The notes beneath the pieces are model-generated. The model had not been told where the DNA came from. It saw only the letters and a list, made by a program, of their open reading frames with translations, and did not search any database. This document shows positions 38,903 through 48,691 of a stretch of DNA of 64,000 bases, piece by piece. The first letter of the stretch is position 1; each line of letters starts with the position of its first letter. This DNA is from Roseovarius litorisediminis (GTDB taxonomy: Bacteria > Pseudomonadota > Alphaproteobacteria > Rhodobacterales > Rhodobacteraceae), in contig NZ_FWFL01000001.1 of NCBI RefSeq assembly GCF_900172295.1, forward strand, positions 434,001 to 498,000, written 5' to 3'. The position numbers and the translations under genes are program-made.

Positions 38903-41266
38903 CTACTCCCGTGTTTTCATAACCTGGATTAAATCAAGACGATCCAGTCGTCGCCGGACGATTAAAGATGATAACAGCGCCGCCCCCAGAACGATAAGGC
39001 TGGCGCGGGCAAACCCCGATGGTTCCAGCACCAACGGTATAGCGTAAAGATCACTGGTCGATCCCTTGGACAGAGCCGAGGCAATACCCGCCCCCAGAAG
39101 CCACCCCAAAGGTTGCGCCAGCACCGCCAACAGCATGGTTTCCCCCATCAGGATGAACGATACCTCGGCCCGGGTGAAGCCCAGAATGCGCAGACTGGCC
39201 AGTTCGCGCGCGCGCTCGGACAACTGAATACGGGCCCCGTTGTAAGCGACGCCAAAGGTGATCAGCACGGCGATCACCACATAGATCGAGGTCATAATGG
39301 TAATGTTCTGGCGGATCGTATCCTGAAACGAGCGGCGCATTTCATTCAGCATCACCAACCCGCTGAGTTCCGGCGTATCTTTCAGAACGCGGTGCAGATC
39401 TGGCAGCTGATTTGTATCCACCAACAGATTCGCAGTTGTGATCTGTGGGGCCTGCCGCAAAAGCCGGTTCAGGCTTTCAAGATCCATATAGGCACCCAGG
39501 CCAAAATACTGGGTCACAATCCCCGAAACGATCACGTCATGGGTTTCATTGCGCCCGCCCTTCAACTCGATCTGGATCACATCTCCGGGCTGAACCTCAA
39601 GATGGGTTGCAAGACGTTCAGACAGCAGAATACCGTCAGCAGGGGCGTCAACAATCCGGCCCCGGCCATTGACGATACGCGACAGGTCAGTGCCAGGGCG
39701 GCGCGCCTCGATGGGGGTGTCTTTTTCCAGGTGGCCGTGACGCAGCACGGCAGCATGAAACTGTTGCCCTTCGGCTTTCAGAACGCCAGGCAGGTTGGCA
39801 ACCGCCGTCAAAGCGGTTTCCCGCACATCGGGGGAAAACATCAGCGTGGCATCCTGACGGTTGGCTTGATCAAAGGTGGTTTGCATCAACACATCCAGCG
39901 CATCCGAGAAAAAGCTTGAGGCCACCAGGACGGCAGCGGCCAGCGACAAGCCCAACGTGGTCAGCGCCGAGCGTACCGGCCAACGCACGATACTTCGCAA
40001 AATCATCATCACCGGCTGTGACAAGCGCAGCACGGTCATCACCCTGTCCAGCAAGGTGCGTTTGAACCGGGGCGGCGCAGGTGGGGCCATGGCCACCGCG
40101 GGCGCGATGCGGGCGGCACTCAGCGCGCTTTTAGCCGCACCCAATGCCGCGCTCAGCACCGCCAGAATGCCCGAGATGGCATAGGCATCGTAAGACACCC
40201 GATAAACCAGATAGGGAAAGTCGAAAAACCGTGCATAAATGCGTGCCACTGCCCGCGACAGCCATGTACCAACGCCCCAACCCAGCAAGGTACCAAGAAC
40301 GGCAATCAGGCAAGCCAACATCAGATAGTGAATGCAAATTTCAACATCCGAATAGCCGACGGCCTTCAACAGGCCTATCTCACTTCGTTCAAGGGCGATG
40401 ATCCTGCCGATCACCATGCTGACCAGAAAGGCAGAAATACCGTAAAAGATAGGCGGTAAAATCATGCTGCCGTTACGTTGCTCGGCTATCTCGGCGTCGA
40501 TGAAACTGTTTGACACCTGTATATCGCGCCCATAGGCCCCAAGACCGCCATAGGGGTCCAGCAGGTCGTCCAGCCGGTCGATCACCTCGGCCTCAATCGC
40601 GGATGGGTCCAGTTTCAGGGTGACATTGTTGAACGCGCCCTCCATGTCAAACGCAGCCGAAACCGCCCGTTCAGGCATCCAGAGTATGCCAAAGGTCTTG
40701 TTGTCCGGTAACAGCGCGCCGGGACCGATGGTATAAATGAATTCCGGTGACAAGGCTGTACCGGTCAGGGTCAGTTCGCGTTTCTGACCATTCAGATTGG
40801 CAAAGAACTGATCACCGGGCTGCAGGTTGTTGGCCTTGGCAAACGGCGCATTTACCACCACCTCATCCGCGCGGGTCGGATCCGGCAACCGGCCTTGCCG
40901 CATCAACGGCAGGTTCAGCTGCGCCACGCCATTTTCCGGTAACGAAAGAATGCGCCCGGTGACGGTTTCGATGCGGCCCGGTACATCCAGTATGACGTGT
41001 TTGACGACACGCGCCTCGGCCGTTCGCACACCGTCAATGGCAGTTATGTCCTGCAGTACTCCTCTTGGGACGCGATTGGCATCACCAAACACATCCGCAA
41101 AACGGTTCCGCTCGTAGTAGGCGGTGCGCGTATCTTCCAGCGCGCCATACATGCCATAGGTCGTCAGCAATATTGCCACGCCACAGGCCAGCACAAGGGC
41201 GATGGCCAGTGCCTGCGCCCACAATCGCCTGAAGTCGCGCAACAGCTTTTTGTCCAGTGCGCGCAT
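38903..41266 (-). CDS. ABC transporter permease with two FtsX domains
   Basis: A 787-residue membrane protein with an N-terminal helix, a large periplasmic domain, and two FtsX/MacB-type blocks (MVIGRIIALERSEIGLLKAVGYSDVEI and LSERARELASLRILGFTRAEV). It is about twice the length of MacB permeases, so one chain may form the whole transmembrane unit. The family exports lipids, lipoproteins or peptides by mechanotransmission. It starts 6 bp after the ATPase gene. Confidence 0.9.
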   Translation of the reverse strand: MRALDKKLLRDFRRLWAQALAIALVLACGVAILLTTYGMYGALEDTRTAYYERNRFADVFGDANRVPRGVLQDITAIDGVRTAEARVVKHVILDVPGRIETVTGRILSLPENGVAQLNLPLMRQGRLPDPTRADEVVVNAPFAKANNLQPGDQFFANLNGQKRELTLTGTALSPEFIYTIGPGALLPDNKTFGILWMPERAVSAAFDMEGAFNNVTLKLDPSAIEAEVIDRLDDLLDPYGGLGAYGRDIQVSNSFIDAEIAEQRNGSMILPPIFYGISAFLVSMVIGRIIALERSEIGLLKAVGYSDVEICIHYLMLACLIAVLGTLLGWGVGTWLSRAVARIYARFFDFPYLVYRVSYDAYAISGILAVLSAALGAAKSALSAARIAPAVAMAPPAPPRFKRTLLDRVMTVLRLSQPVMMILRSIVRWPVRSALTTLGLSLAAAVLVASSFFSDALDVLMQTTFDQANRQDATLMFSPDVRETALTAVANLPGVLKAEGQQFHAAVLRHGHLEKDTPIEARRPGTDLSRIVNGRGRIVDAPADGILLSERLATHLEVQPGDVIQIELKGGRNETHDVIVSGIVTQYFGLGAYMDLESLNRLLRQAPQITTANLLVDTNQLPDLHRVLKDTPELSGLVMLNEMRRSFQDTIRQNITIMTSIYVVIAVLITFGVAYNGARIQLSERARELASLRILGFTRAEVSFILMGETMLLAVLAQPLGWLLGAGIASALSKGSTSDLYAIPLVLEPSGFARASLIVLGAALLSSLIVRRRLDRLDLIQVMKTRE

Positions 41267-41272
41267 CTCAGG

Positions 41273-41980
41273 TCACCACGAAATCTCGGAAGGTGAAATC
41301 TGGTGCTCATTCACATCGACCCGGGCAATCCGCCCGTCCTGAAAATATATCACCCGATGCGCCATTTTACGGATCGAGGCATTATGTGTGATCACCGCTG
41401 TCGTTGTGCCCAGCCGTTCGTTGATGTCTTTCAGCGCCTCCAGCACCTGAACCCCGGTCTTGCTGTCAAGCGCGCCGGTGGGTTCATCGCACAGCAAAAC
41501 TTCGGGTCGCTTGGCGATGGCGCGGGCAATGGCCACGCGCTGTTGTTCGCCTCCCGACAACTCGGCTGGAAAATGGTCCATCCGAGCGGTCAGGCCAACC
41601 TGTTCCAGGGCCTCTTCGGGGCGCATCGGGTTGACGGCCACATCAGTCACCAGCTGCACGTTTTCGCGTGCCGTAAGGCTGGGCACCAGGTTATAGAACT
41701 GAAAGACAAACCCGACGTGATCGCGCCGATATTGCGTCAGCCCGCGATCCCCCAGCTTTGTCAGTTCCAGATCCCGAAACCACACCCGCCCGTCTGTAGC
41801 ATGATCAAGCCCGCCAAGAATGTTCAGCAGGGTAGATTTGCCGCTTCCTGAGGGTCCCAGCAACACAGCCAGTTCACCGGCAAAAAGCTCAAGATCCACA
41901 CCCGCCAGGGCATGCACCTTCAACTCGCCTGTGTCATAAACCTTTGTCACACCTTCTGTTCTGAATACGATGTCAGGCAT
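41273..41980 (-). CDS. ABC transporter ATP-binding protein (LolD/MacB type)
   Basis: A 235-residue ATPase with Walker [10 protein letters not shown] (42-50), signature LSGGEQQR (141-148), Walker [13 protein letters not shown] and the H-loop VITHNAS. It resembles LolD and MacB nucleotide-binding domains and powers the permease downstream. The start at 41980 is chosen by GAGAGGGA upstream; a longer frame to 42070 lacks a ribosome site. It leads the ATPase-permease-adaptor operon. Confidence 0.93.
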   Translation of the reverse strand: MPDIVFRTEGVTKVYDTGELKVHALAGVDLELFAGELAVLLGPSGSGKSTLLNILGGLDHATDGRVWFRDLELTKLGDRGLTQYRRDHVGFVFQFYNLVPSLTARENVQLVTDVAVNPMRPEEALEQVGLTARMDHFPAELSGGEQQRVAIARAIAKRPEVLLCDEPTGALDSKTGVQVLEALKDINERLGTTTAVITHNASIRKMAHRVIYFQDGRIARVDVNEHQISPSEISW

Positions 41981-42185
41981 ACGTCCCTCTCTATGCCGGT
42001 CAGGATACGTTGTGCACCTTTTGCTGGCCTTGATGTGGCGCAAAAACTTGTGTGGCAGGCGTGTCGTCACCTGTCGCCCGGAAGGAACGACTGCATTGCG
42101 TCAAATTTCGGTCGGGTGTCGCGACAGAACGACAATCCGCTGCCTGTCTGTGTCGACGGATCTGCCCACCCTTAAATGAGCAACC

Positions 42186-43166
42186 TCATAGTGCTGCTTC
42201 CGGCGTGAAAATGACCCGGGTATCGTCGTGGAATTCGTTCAGGTTCAACTGCCATTTAGCCTTGGGCCAGCGCAATTCCATCTGCGCCTGCCACGGCCGG
42301 TAGACCGCCGTATAAAGCGTGCCAAATCCCTGATCAAACGCAGACGAATACAAAGGCGGACGCAGGAATGCGCCGATGAACTTTTCTTCAGGCTCGACAT
42401 GCAACGTCAGCCGCTGCAATAAAAACCGTTCCCGTTCGACCGTGGCGGTGAACCGCGCGTGGCTGGCCCATTCCACACGCTCCTGATGGTTGGTCGCCAC
42501 AGCGGCATTGGTGATTACCGTGGCGCGGTCGGGTGCCATCAGCGCTGTCAGATACTTGCGCTGCGCATCCACGACGGTCACATTGTAACTCATGTGCGTC
42601 GGCACCCGTTTCAGCACCTCGCCCGCCTCTTTGGCGGTTTCACAGGTCTGCAGCACATAGCGCAGCACCAGTGGCACACCAAACCCGTCACCTACCACCC
42701 GGCGCCCGCCAAATGTCAGCGACACCGCCAGACCAGCATCGTTGATGCCGTCCACCAGCCCCCACAATCCGTCGCTGGTACCCATCACGGCACGTCCCTG
42801 CCAGGCGGTGCGCAGCACCAGACTGTCAAACGCCTTGGCGCTGTAATCGTAATTGCGCACCAGAACAGGTTCTTCGCCGGGCCATATCGCTTGACTGCAC
42901 CCTGACAGATAAGGTGGCGGGCAATAAAAACTCAGAAACCGCGAGGCATGATCAGACCCGCCTGCCAACTCGCAAAGCTGCTCATACAGCGGCAACATTT
43001 CGGGCATATGCGCCCGCAATGCTTTGCGGCTGTCCAGGTACCCCGGACGCGCCTCGGCCCCTTCGCGCACCCACCAGCGATGGTAGGCCGGCCAGTATTC
43101 ACGGAACAACCCGGCCCAACTGGGGCCGGGTTCCGCTTCCGATATGGCGCGCCAGTTCAGTTGCAT
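42186..43166 (-). CDS. C45-family Ntn hydrolase / acyltransferase
   Basis: A 326-residue protein related to acyl-CoA:6-aminopenicillanate acyltransferase, an Ntn hydrolase matured by self-cleavage. The predicted new N-terminal nucleophile is Cys90 in YLSGCSQAIW, and VLVRNYDYSAKAFDS is the conserved oxyanion strand. Such enzymes hydrolyse or transfer amide-bound acyl groups. It begins 3 bp after the ATP-grasp stop and is the last gene of a four-gene minus-strand cluster. The penicillin role of the fungal enzyme should not be transferred. Confidence 0.82.
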   Translation of the reverse strand: MQLNWRAISEAEPGPSWAGLFREYWPAYHRWWVREGAEARPGYLDSRKALRAHMPEMLPLYEQLCELAGGSDHASRFLSFYCPPPYLSGCSQAIWPGEEPVLVRNYDYSAKAFDSLVLRTAWQGRAVMGTSDGLWGLVDGINDAGLAVSLTFGGRRVVGDGFGVPLVLRYVLQTCETAKEAGEVLKRVPTHMSYNVTVVDAQRKYLTALMAPDRATVITNAAVATNHQERVEWASHARFTATVERERFLLQRLTLHVEPEEKFIGAFLRPPLYSSAFDQGFGTLYTAVYRPWQAQMELRWPKAKWQLNLNEFHDDTRVIFTPEAAL

Positions 43167-43169
43167 GCG

Positions 43170-44630
43170 CTACATGATCTTGAACGCCGGGTCCGCCAGC
43201 GCAGGCCCCGCTTCGGCGGTGGGCAGCGGTCGGCCCGACGTGCCCTGCTTGATCCCGTGAATCCAGCGTTTGGCGCGTTCGTTCAATTTGAACCCCGGCG
43301 TCATCGACCGGCCCCGCGTCACCAGAATCCCGATGTCTGCCCCCTCATAGCGATAATCGCCCGGCTGCAGAATGCGCAGGAAAAACGCCTCGTTCTCGCT
43401 TTCGACGGCACGGCGGTGATAGTCGAACCGGTCAAAATCAATGCTGCCATCCTCCCGCATCTTGTAAATACCCGTTTCGGGGACTTCAGCAGCAATATCC
43501 ACCGTATCATCGGTATGTTTGATCACCATTTGTGACCAACTGTCGATCATCGACGGATCGGCCCACCGGGCGTTCAGTTCGTTCACATCCAGATTGAATT
43601 TCTTTTTCGAGAATTCCAACAGGTGGAACAGGAACAATGGCGCATCCGCATGGGCAAAGGCCGCGTGGTTGGTCATCGACGAAGCCCCGGTAATGCGCGG
43701 GTTCAGCTCACCCAGCCACAGATCGCCGGTTTTCTTGTCGATCAGGAAATCAAGCTCGAAATAGCCGCGATAGCCTTCTTTGCGCAGCTGCTCACCAAAC
43801 TTGAAGGTTAGCTCGCGCGCCTTCTGGCGCACCTTGGGTGGAAAGGCGGTAGACAGAATTTCATTGCCGCACCAGCCGCCCCGATAGGGCGTCAGTTCCT
43901 TGAACCCCACCAGTTCGGTCATCAGCGGGCCAACGATGGTCCCCTCTTTGGTCGCACAAGCCTCGATCGCCGAGCCGCGGCAATCAATTCGCTTCATGAT
44001 CTTGATCTCGCCCTCGCCTACGATCTCATGTTCATGACGGCGGAAATCGGCCTCGGACTTGATAAAGAACGTGGTATGGCCGCTATCGCCAAAGGCCGAT
44101 TGCAGCACCAGATCATGACCGATCCCGGCCTTTTCACAGGTCTTTTGCAGATCCTCGTAGGATTTCACCTCGGCCAGAACGTTGGGCACCGACGGCACCC
44201 CGGCCTTGTTGCCGATACGCACCGTTTCAATCTTGTTGTCCATCTTGGTGCGCAGCTTCGCCTTGGGAAACCACACATCAGCGCCCAGTTCTTTGGACAG
44301 CCGCTCGGTTTCTTCATCAAACATCAGAAAGACGAATTTCGGCTTGCCGCCGCGGCGCTTGACCAGATCAATCACTTCCTTGTGCTGCAACAGGTAGTTG
44401 TTGATATCCTCAATCGACTGGAATTCCGCATGCGGCTGCTCGGAAGGGCAAAATACATTCGGGTGTTTGCCGCCGTAACAGTCGATATAGCAGATGTACT
44501 TGAAATTCTTGCACCACTCATCCAGCCCCAAAAGGTTGAAATTGGTCGCCGAGATAAAATAGATCGGGTCCTCATTGCGGTGAAAATGACGGCGGATTTC
44601 TGAAATATTCTTCAAAACTGCCTTAGGCAT
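43170..44630 (-). CDS. ATP-grasp ligase (often labelled biotin carboxylase)
   Basis: A 486-residue ATP-grasp enzyme. The preATP-grasp part includes FISATNFNLLGLDEWCKNFKY, and the grasp has VLQSAFGDSGHTTFF and the Mg-binding end YFELDFLIDKKTGDLWLGELNPRITGAS. The chain is similar to proteins annotated as biotin carboxylase, yet no biotin carrier or carboxyltransferase is near. Its place between a decarboxylase and an Ntn acyltransferase favours a carboxylate-amine ligase (inference). It begins 18 bp after the decarboxylase gene. Confidence 0.82.
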   Translation of the reverse strand: MPKAVLKNISEIRRHFHRNEDPIYFISATNFNLLGLDEWCKNFKYICYIDCYGGKHPNVFCPSEQPHAEFQSIEDINNYLLQHKEVIDLVKRRGGKPKFVFLMFDEETERLSKELGADVWFPKAKLRTKMDNKIETVRIGNKAGVPSVPNVLAEVKSYEDLQKTCEKAGIGHDLVLQSAFGDSGHTTFFIKSEADFRRHEHEIVGEGEIKIMKRIDCRGSAIEACATKEGTIVGPLMTELVGFKELTPYRGGWCGNEILSTAFPPKVRQKARELTFKFGEQLRKEGYRGYFELDFLIDKKTGDLWLGELNPRITGASSMTNHAAFAHADAPLFLFHLLEFSKKKFNLDVNELNARWADPSMIDSWSQMVIKHTDDTVDIAAEVPETGIYKMREDGSIDFDRFDYHRRAVESENEAFFLRILQPGDYRYEGADIGILVTRGRSMTPGFKLNERAKRWIHGIKQGTSGRPLPTAEAGPALADPAFKIM

Positions 44631-44648
44631 TGTCGTCCTCCCTTGGAT

Positions 44649-47405
44649 TTATTTATTGCGTGCGTCGTTCAGCTTCAGTCGCGCAGCATTGGTTTTGGCC
44701 TGCCGTTTCAGGGCATCCTGAGTGAAAACCCTCAGCCCCAGATCGGCGCGATAGCCATGAATTTCGTTCACATCCAGCGCCCGCATGAACGCCAGAATTT
44801 CGTTGCTGACCACCTGCCCGGGCACCAGGATCGGAAAACCCGGCGGATAGGGAATAATGAACGACGCAGACACCACGTCATCCCCGCCATCCATGGCGTC
44901 ATTGATTGATCCCTCGAGTTCCAGATAGTCACAATTCTTTTCATCGTAACTCAGGAAAAAGGCTGATCTGATATCGCCTTCGATCGTTATCTGATCGGTG
45001 CGGAATGCATCGTGGAAGCGGCTGAAATCCGGCAAGGGCGGCAGATCATGCATCAGGTTCGACACACGCTTTTCAAACCCGCGCCGCTCCATGATAGAGG
45101 CATCATCCAGCAACTCGTCCAGTTCCTTGGCGATCTCGACCAGCACTTCGATCAGATAGGCGACCGAAGATCGCGTTGTGCCGATATTGGTCATGAACAG
45201 AACCGTATTGCGCGAGGTCTTGTTGATCTGAATTCCGTACTTATCCATCAGGATATCGGTCTTGAACGTATCCCCGTCCCAACCCGTGCCCCCGACCAGC
45301 AATGTCACCCGGGTGGCATCCAGAACGAATTCGTCCTGTTCCCAGCAGTCCCAGATATCGGTCCAGCCCTGATGCGGATCATAATAGCTTTGAACGCCAC
45401 TTTCACGGTGCTCTTCGGGGATCATGTCACCCGCGGTCAGAACCTTGAAGTACTTCATCAACAACGGGTGTGTCGAAATTGCCCGCCGCATCGACATCGC
45501 CGCTTCGACCTGGCGCTGCACAAACTCGAAACCCTCCAGCTCGACCTGCCGTCGCCCGACGTCAAGCGACGCGATGATCTGATAATTAGGCGAGGTCGAG
45601 GTATGCGTCATGTACGCCTCGTGAAAGCTGGCCTCGACTTCACCTTTAAAATCCTGATCGTTGACATGGATCATCGACCCCTGCCGCAGCGATGTCAGTG
45701 TCTTATGGGTTGATTGTGTTGCATAAACCCTCACCCGAGACCCCGGCGACGGAATAAGCCGCGTGTTCAGCAAGGTCTCGTCATCGGCGTCCTTCAGTTC
45801 GGCCTGTTGTGCCTCGTAGGCCGCAATATGTTCAGCCGTGCGCAGACGCTCCCGAAGGGTATTGGCCGCATTCATCGCCGTACGTTGCCGATAGGTCGGG
45901 CCAAAGCGGGCAAAGGCAAACCAAGCCTCGTCCCAGAGGAACACTATATCCGGCTTGATCGCCAGACACTCCTCCATCACCCGTTCGACATTATAGACGA
46001 TGCCGTCGAATGTGCAGTTGGTCAAAAGCAGCATGCGCACGCGATCCAGCTTGCCTGCCGCCTTCAGTTGCAGCAGCTGATGCTTGATCTCTCGCAACGG
46101 CACCGCGCCATACATCGAATATTCGTTCAGCGGATAGCTATCCAGATAGACAACCTGCGCCCCCGCCAGCACCATGCCGTAATGGTGCGACTTGTGGCAA
46201 TCGCGATCGACCAGCACAATATCGCCAGGCCGCACCACTGCCTGCACCACGATCTTGTTGCAGGTCGAGGTGCCGTTGGTGGCGAAATAGGTCTGCTTTG
46301 ATCCAAACGCGCGGCTTGCCAGTTCCTGCGCTTCCTTGATCGGGCCCGTTGGCTCCAGCAGACTGTCCAGCCCACCGCTGGTGGCACTGGTTTCGGCCAG
46401 AAAGATATTGGGCCCGTAAAACGCGCCCATATCCTGAATCCAGTGACTGCGCGAAATTGATTTGCCCCGGCTGATCGGCATGGCGTGAAACACGCCAGTC
46501 GGCTGTTTGGAATATTCGACCAATGCGGTGAAAAACGGCGTCTTGTTACGCGCCTGCACCCCACGCAGAATGTTCAGATGCAACTCCAGGAAATCTTCCT
46601 GATTGTAGAAAACCCGCCGACAAATCCCCAGGTCAAGCCCGGCAATATCCTCGACCGAGCGGTCGGTGACCAGATAGGCATCCAGTTCGGGCCGTACCTT
46701 GGCGATCAGGCGACACAGTTCGGGGCCATAATCTGTAGGCTGCAGCGCTTCGATACTGTTGATCCCGCCTGCACGATTCAGATAGCGTTTCAGAATGGGC
46801 AGTTCGATCTTGGATTCCATGATCAGCCCGGGTCGCACCACGATGGCCTGAATATTGTGATTGAACAAAATCCCGATCAGCGCATCCTGCAGGCTGGGTA
46901 CAACGACCGCCTCGTAGTGAAACGGGTCTTCCAGTCGCCGCATCCGGGAAAAATTGCTTTTCAGCCACCGCTCCTGATGCTCGTTCACATTGTCAACGAT
47001 CATCACCTCGAAATACGGCTTGGTCAGGGCGCGCGCTTCCAGCGACTGCATCGCCTCGTCGTCATGATCTTCGGTATCAACACTGTCTCGATCCAGTGGA
47101 ATATGCCGCCGCCGATAGGCGCCTGTGGTCAGCGCCCGGGTCACGCGTTGCACGCCAAAGGCCACGTCGGCGAAATTCTTATGTTCAAACTGCCGGCGCA
47201 ACTGCTCAAAGGCCTGCACTCCGGGAAAGGCCCAATAGGCCTCAATCAAGGCGAGCGATTCAAAAAGACCAGAGATCTTTTCGATCTGCGCCGCCGCTTT
47301 CTTGCCCTTGGGCTCTCGCGAAAGCGCTTCTGTGGTTTCACGTAGGGCGCTCCACCGATCTGCCCTAAGCTGAATCGCCGAATAGTAATCACTCATAGAC
47401 TGCAC
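44649..47405 (-). CDS. Very large Orn/Lys/Arg-type PLP decarboxylase
   Basis: A ~918-residue fold-type I PLP enzyme of the Orn/Lys/Arg decarboxylase group. A non-standard ~150-residue N-terminal part precedes the wing domain; the major domain has YFATNGTSTCNKIVVQA, WDEAWFAFARFGP and the PLP lysine (about Lys568) in ATQSTHKTLTSLRQGSMIH; the C-terminal domain has PYPPGFPILVPGQ. Substrate is not determined. GTG at 47405 has GAGGA at a 7-base distance; ATG at 47396 is an alternative. It is longer than LdcI or AdiA (about 715-755 residues). Confidence 0.88.
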   Translation of the reverse strand: MQSMSDYYSAIQLRADRWSALRETTEALSREPKGKKAAAQIEKISGLFESLALIEAYWAFPGVQAFEQLRRQFEHKNFADVAFGVQRVTRALTTGAYRRRHIPLDRDSVDTEDHDDEAMQSLEARALTKPYFEVMIVDNVNEHQERWLKSNFSRMRRLEDPFHYEAVVVPSLQDALIGILFNHNIQAIVVRPGLIMESKIELPILKRYLNRAGGINSIEALQPTDYGPELCRLIAKVRPELDAYLVTDRSVEDIAGLDLGICRRVFYNQEDFLELHLNILRGVQARNKTPFFTALVEYSKQPTGVFHAMPISRGKSISRSHWIQDMGAFYGPNIFLAETSATSGGLDSLLEPTGPIKEAQELASRAFGSKQTYFATNGTSTCNKIVVQAVVRPGDIVLVDRDCHKSHHYGMVLAGAQVVYLDSYPLNEYSMYGAVPLREIKHQLLQLKAAGKLDRVRMLLLTNCTFDGIVYNVERVMEECLAIKPDIVFLWDEAWFAFARFGPTYRQRTAMNAANTLRERLRTAEHIAAYEAQQAELKDADDETLLNTRLIPSPGSRVRVYATQSTHKTLTSLRQGSMIHVNDQDFKGEVEASFHEAYMTHTSTSPNYQIIASLDVGRRQVELEGFEFVQRQVEAAMSMRRAISTHPLLMKYFKVLTAGDMIPEEHRESGVQSYYDPHQGWTDIWDCWEQDEFVLDATRVTLLVGGTGWDGDTFKTDILMDKYGIQINKTSRNTVLFMTNIGTTRSSVAYLIEVLVEIAKELDELLDDASIMERRGFEKRVSNLMHDLPPLPDFSRFHDAFRTDQITIEGDIRSAFFLSYDEKNCDYLELEGSINDAMDGGDDVVSASFIIPYPPGFPILVPGQVVSNEILAFMRALDVNEIHGYRADLGLRVFTQDALKRQAKTNAARLKLNDARNK

Positions 47406-47471
47406 GTTATTTTCCTCGCTGCGTTTGCGACGGACCAACTTGCAGAATTGGGCAGCTCAGAGCCCTCTGGG

Positions 47472-48461
47472 TCAGCCGCTGGAAGTATCGATCGGATCGT
47501 ACATCTCCTGTTGCTTACTGGATGGTGAGTAGCTTGCATTGGTGGCGACAGACATTGTGGCCACATGGGCTTCATCGCTGGGGTCAATCAACAATCCCGC
47601 GCGTGATCCCTGTTTGGGAATCTCAAGCGGGCCCAGCCCGTGCAGATACGCATCTGTTCCGCTGTTGCGGTCGTAAACCGAGAAATCTGCCGAGCGGTCT
47701 CTGAAACTTTTCAAAACCTGCCCCAACCCCTTCATACCGGTTTCTCGTTGCCTGCGCACTGTGTCCAGATCCAATTCAATAGGGAACATGTCCTCTTGTC
47801 CAGCAGATTGATGCAAAACCGTCGCCGCCGGATCAATGATGCAGGATTTTCCAACGCCACCTGCACCCAAGCCATTGACATCTATGACATAGCACTGGAA
47901 TTGCGCCGCCGTGGCCCGGGCGATGGCCAGCTCTGCATCGCGGTCGGTGGTGCCGGTCAGCACCGGGTGCAACAACACTTCCACCCCCTGGCTGGTCAGT
48001 TGCCGGGTGGTTTCGGGGAACCAGATATCATAACAGATCGACAGGCCGAACCGGCCCACGTCGGGCACGTCAAAGACGCAAAACCCGGTTCCCGCCGAAA
48101 TGCCCGCCTCGTACGGGCGGAACGGAAACATCTTGCGGTAATGCGCCACGATCTCGCCCTGCGGATTGATCACCGTCGAGGTATTGAAAATCTCACCCGC
48201 TTCGGTCTTTTCAAACATTGACCCCGGAATCAGCCAGATATTGTGTTTGACCGCTGCTGCGCGAAATTGTTCGATTGCATCGTTGTACAGAGGCAGGGCG
48301 AATTTGCTTAGCGGGCCATGAGGGGACAATTCGCTGAACAGCACCATTTGCGTCCAGGGAAAGCGTGCCATCAGAACATCGATTTTGTGGATCATGCTCT
48401 CCACGTTCGAGTGCAGAGCAGTTACATGCATTTGCACACCGGCAATTGCGAATGGCGTCAT
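47472..48461 (-). CDS. Carbon-nitrogen hydrolase (nitrilase superfamily)
   Basis: A 329-residue amidase of the nitrilase superfamily with the Glu44-Lys110-Cys143 triad (LFSELSP, HYRKMFPF, SICYDIWFPE). The family includes N-carbamoylputrescine amidase and agmatine-pathway enzymes, which fits the decarboxylase 66 bp downstream, but the substrate cannot be read. An extended C-terminal tail (SSKQQEMYDPIDTSSG) follows the core. It is the first gene of the four-gene cluster, 230 bp after the LysR gene on the same strand. Confidence 0.87.
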   Translation of the reverse strand: MTPFAIAGVQMHVTALHSNVESMIHKIDVLMARFPWTQMVLFSELSPHGPLSKFALPLYNDAIEQFRAAAVKHNIWLIPGSMFEKTEAGEIFNTSTVINPQGEIVAHYRKMFPFRPYEAGISAGTGFCVFDVPDVGRFGLSICYDIWFPETTRQLTSQGVEVLLHPVLTGTTDRDAELAIARATAAQFQCYVIDVNGLGAGGVGKSCIIDPAATVLHQSAGQEDMFPIELDLDTVRRQRETGMKGLGQVLKSFRDRSADFSVYDRNSGTDAYLHGLGPLEIPKQGSRAGLLIDPSDEAHVATMSVATNASYSPSSKQQEMYDPIDTSSG

Positions 48462-48691
48462 CGGATCAGGTCTCCGTCCTGTAATGCAGCCCGGATTGGG
48501 CTGGGGTAAAGGCTACCATATGCTATTTGCCAACCTAAGAACAACAGGTAACAAACTTATCCAAATGCATACCAACTATGCCCGGAAAGCAGCCATCGCG
48601 ACGTCAACCGGGCCTGCGCCAGACGATGCCTTCGCAGGGCAGTGGCCAACACTGTTGCGCCAGCATTGCGCCGTCGAATTTGGCCGGAAGG

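Noticed and set aside
44649-47405. Reading the decarboxylase as an acid-resistance system such as AdiA/AdiC or CadA/CadB.
   Set aside because: No amino-acid antiporter lies nearby and the neighbours are a ligase, an amidase and an Ntn acyltransferase.
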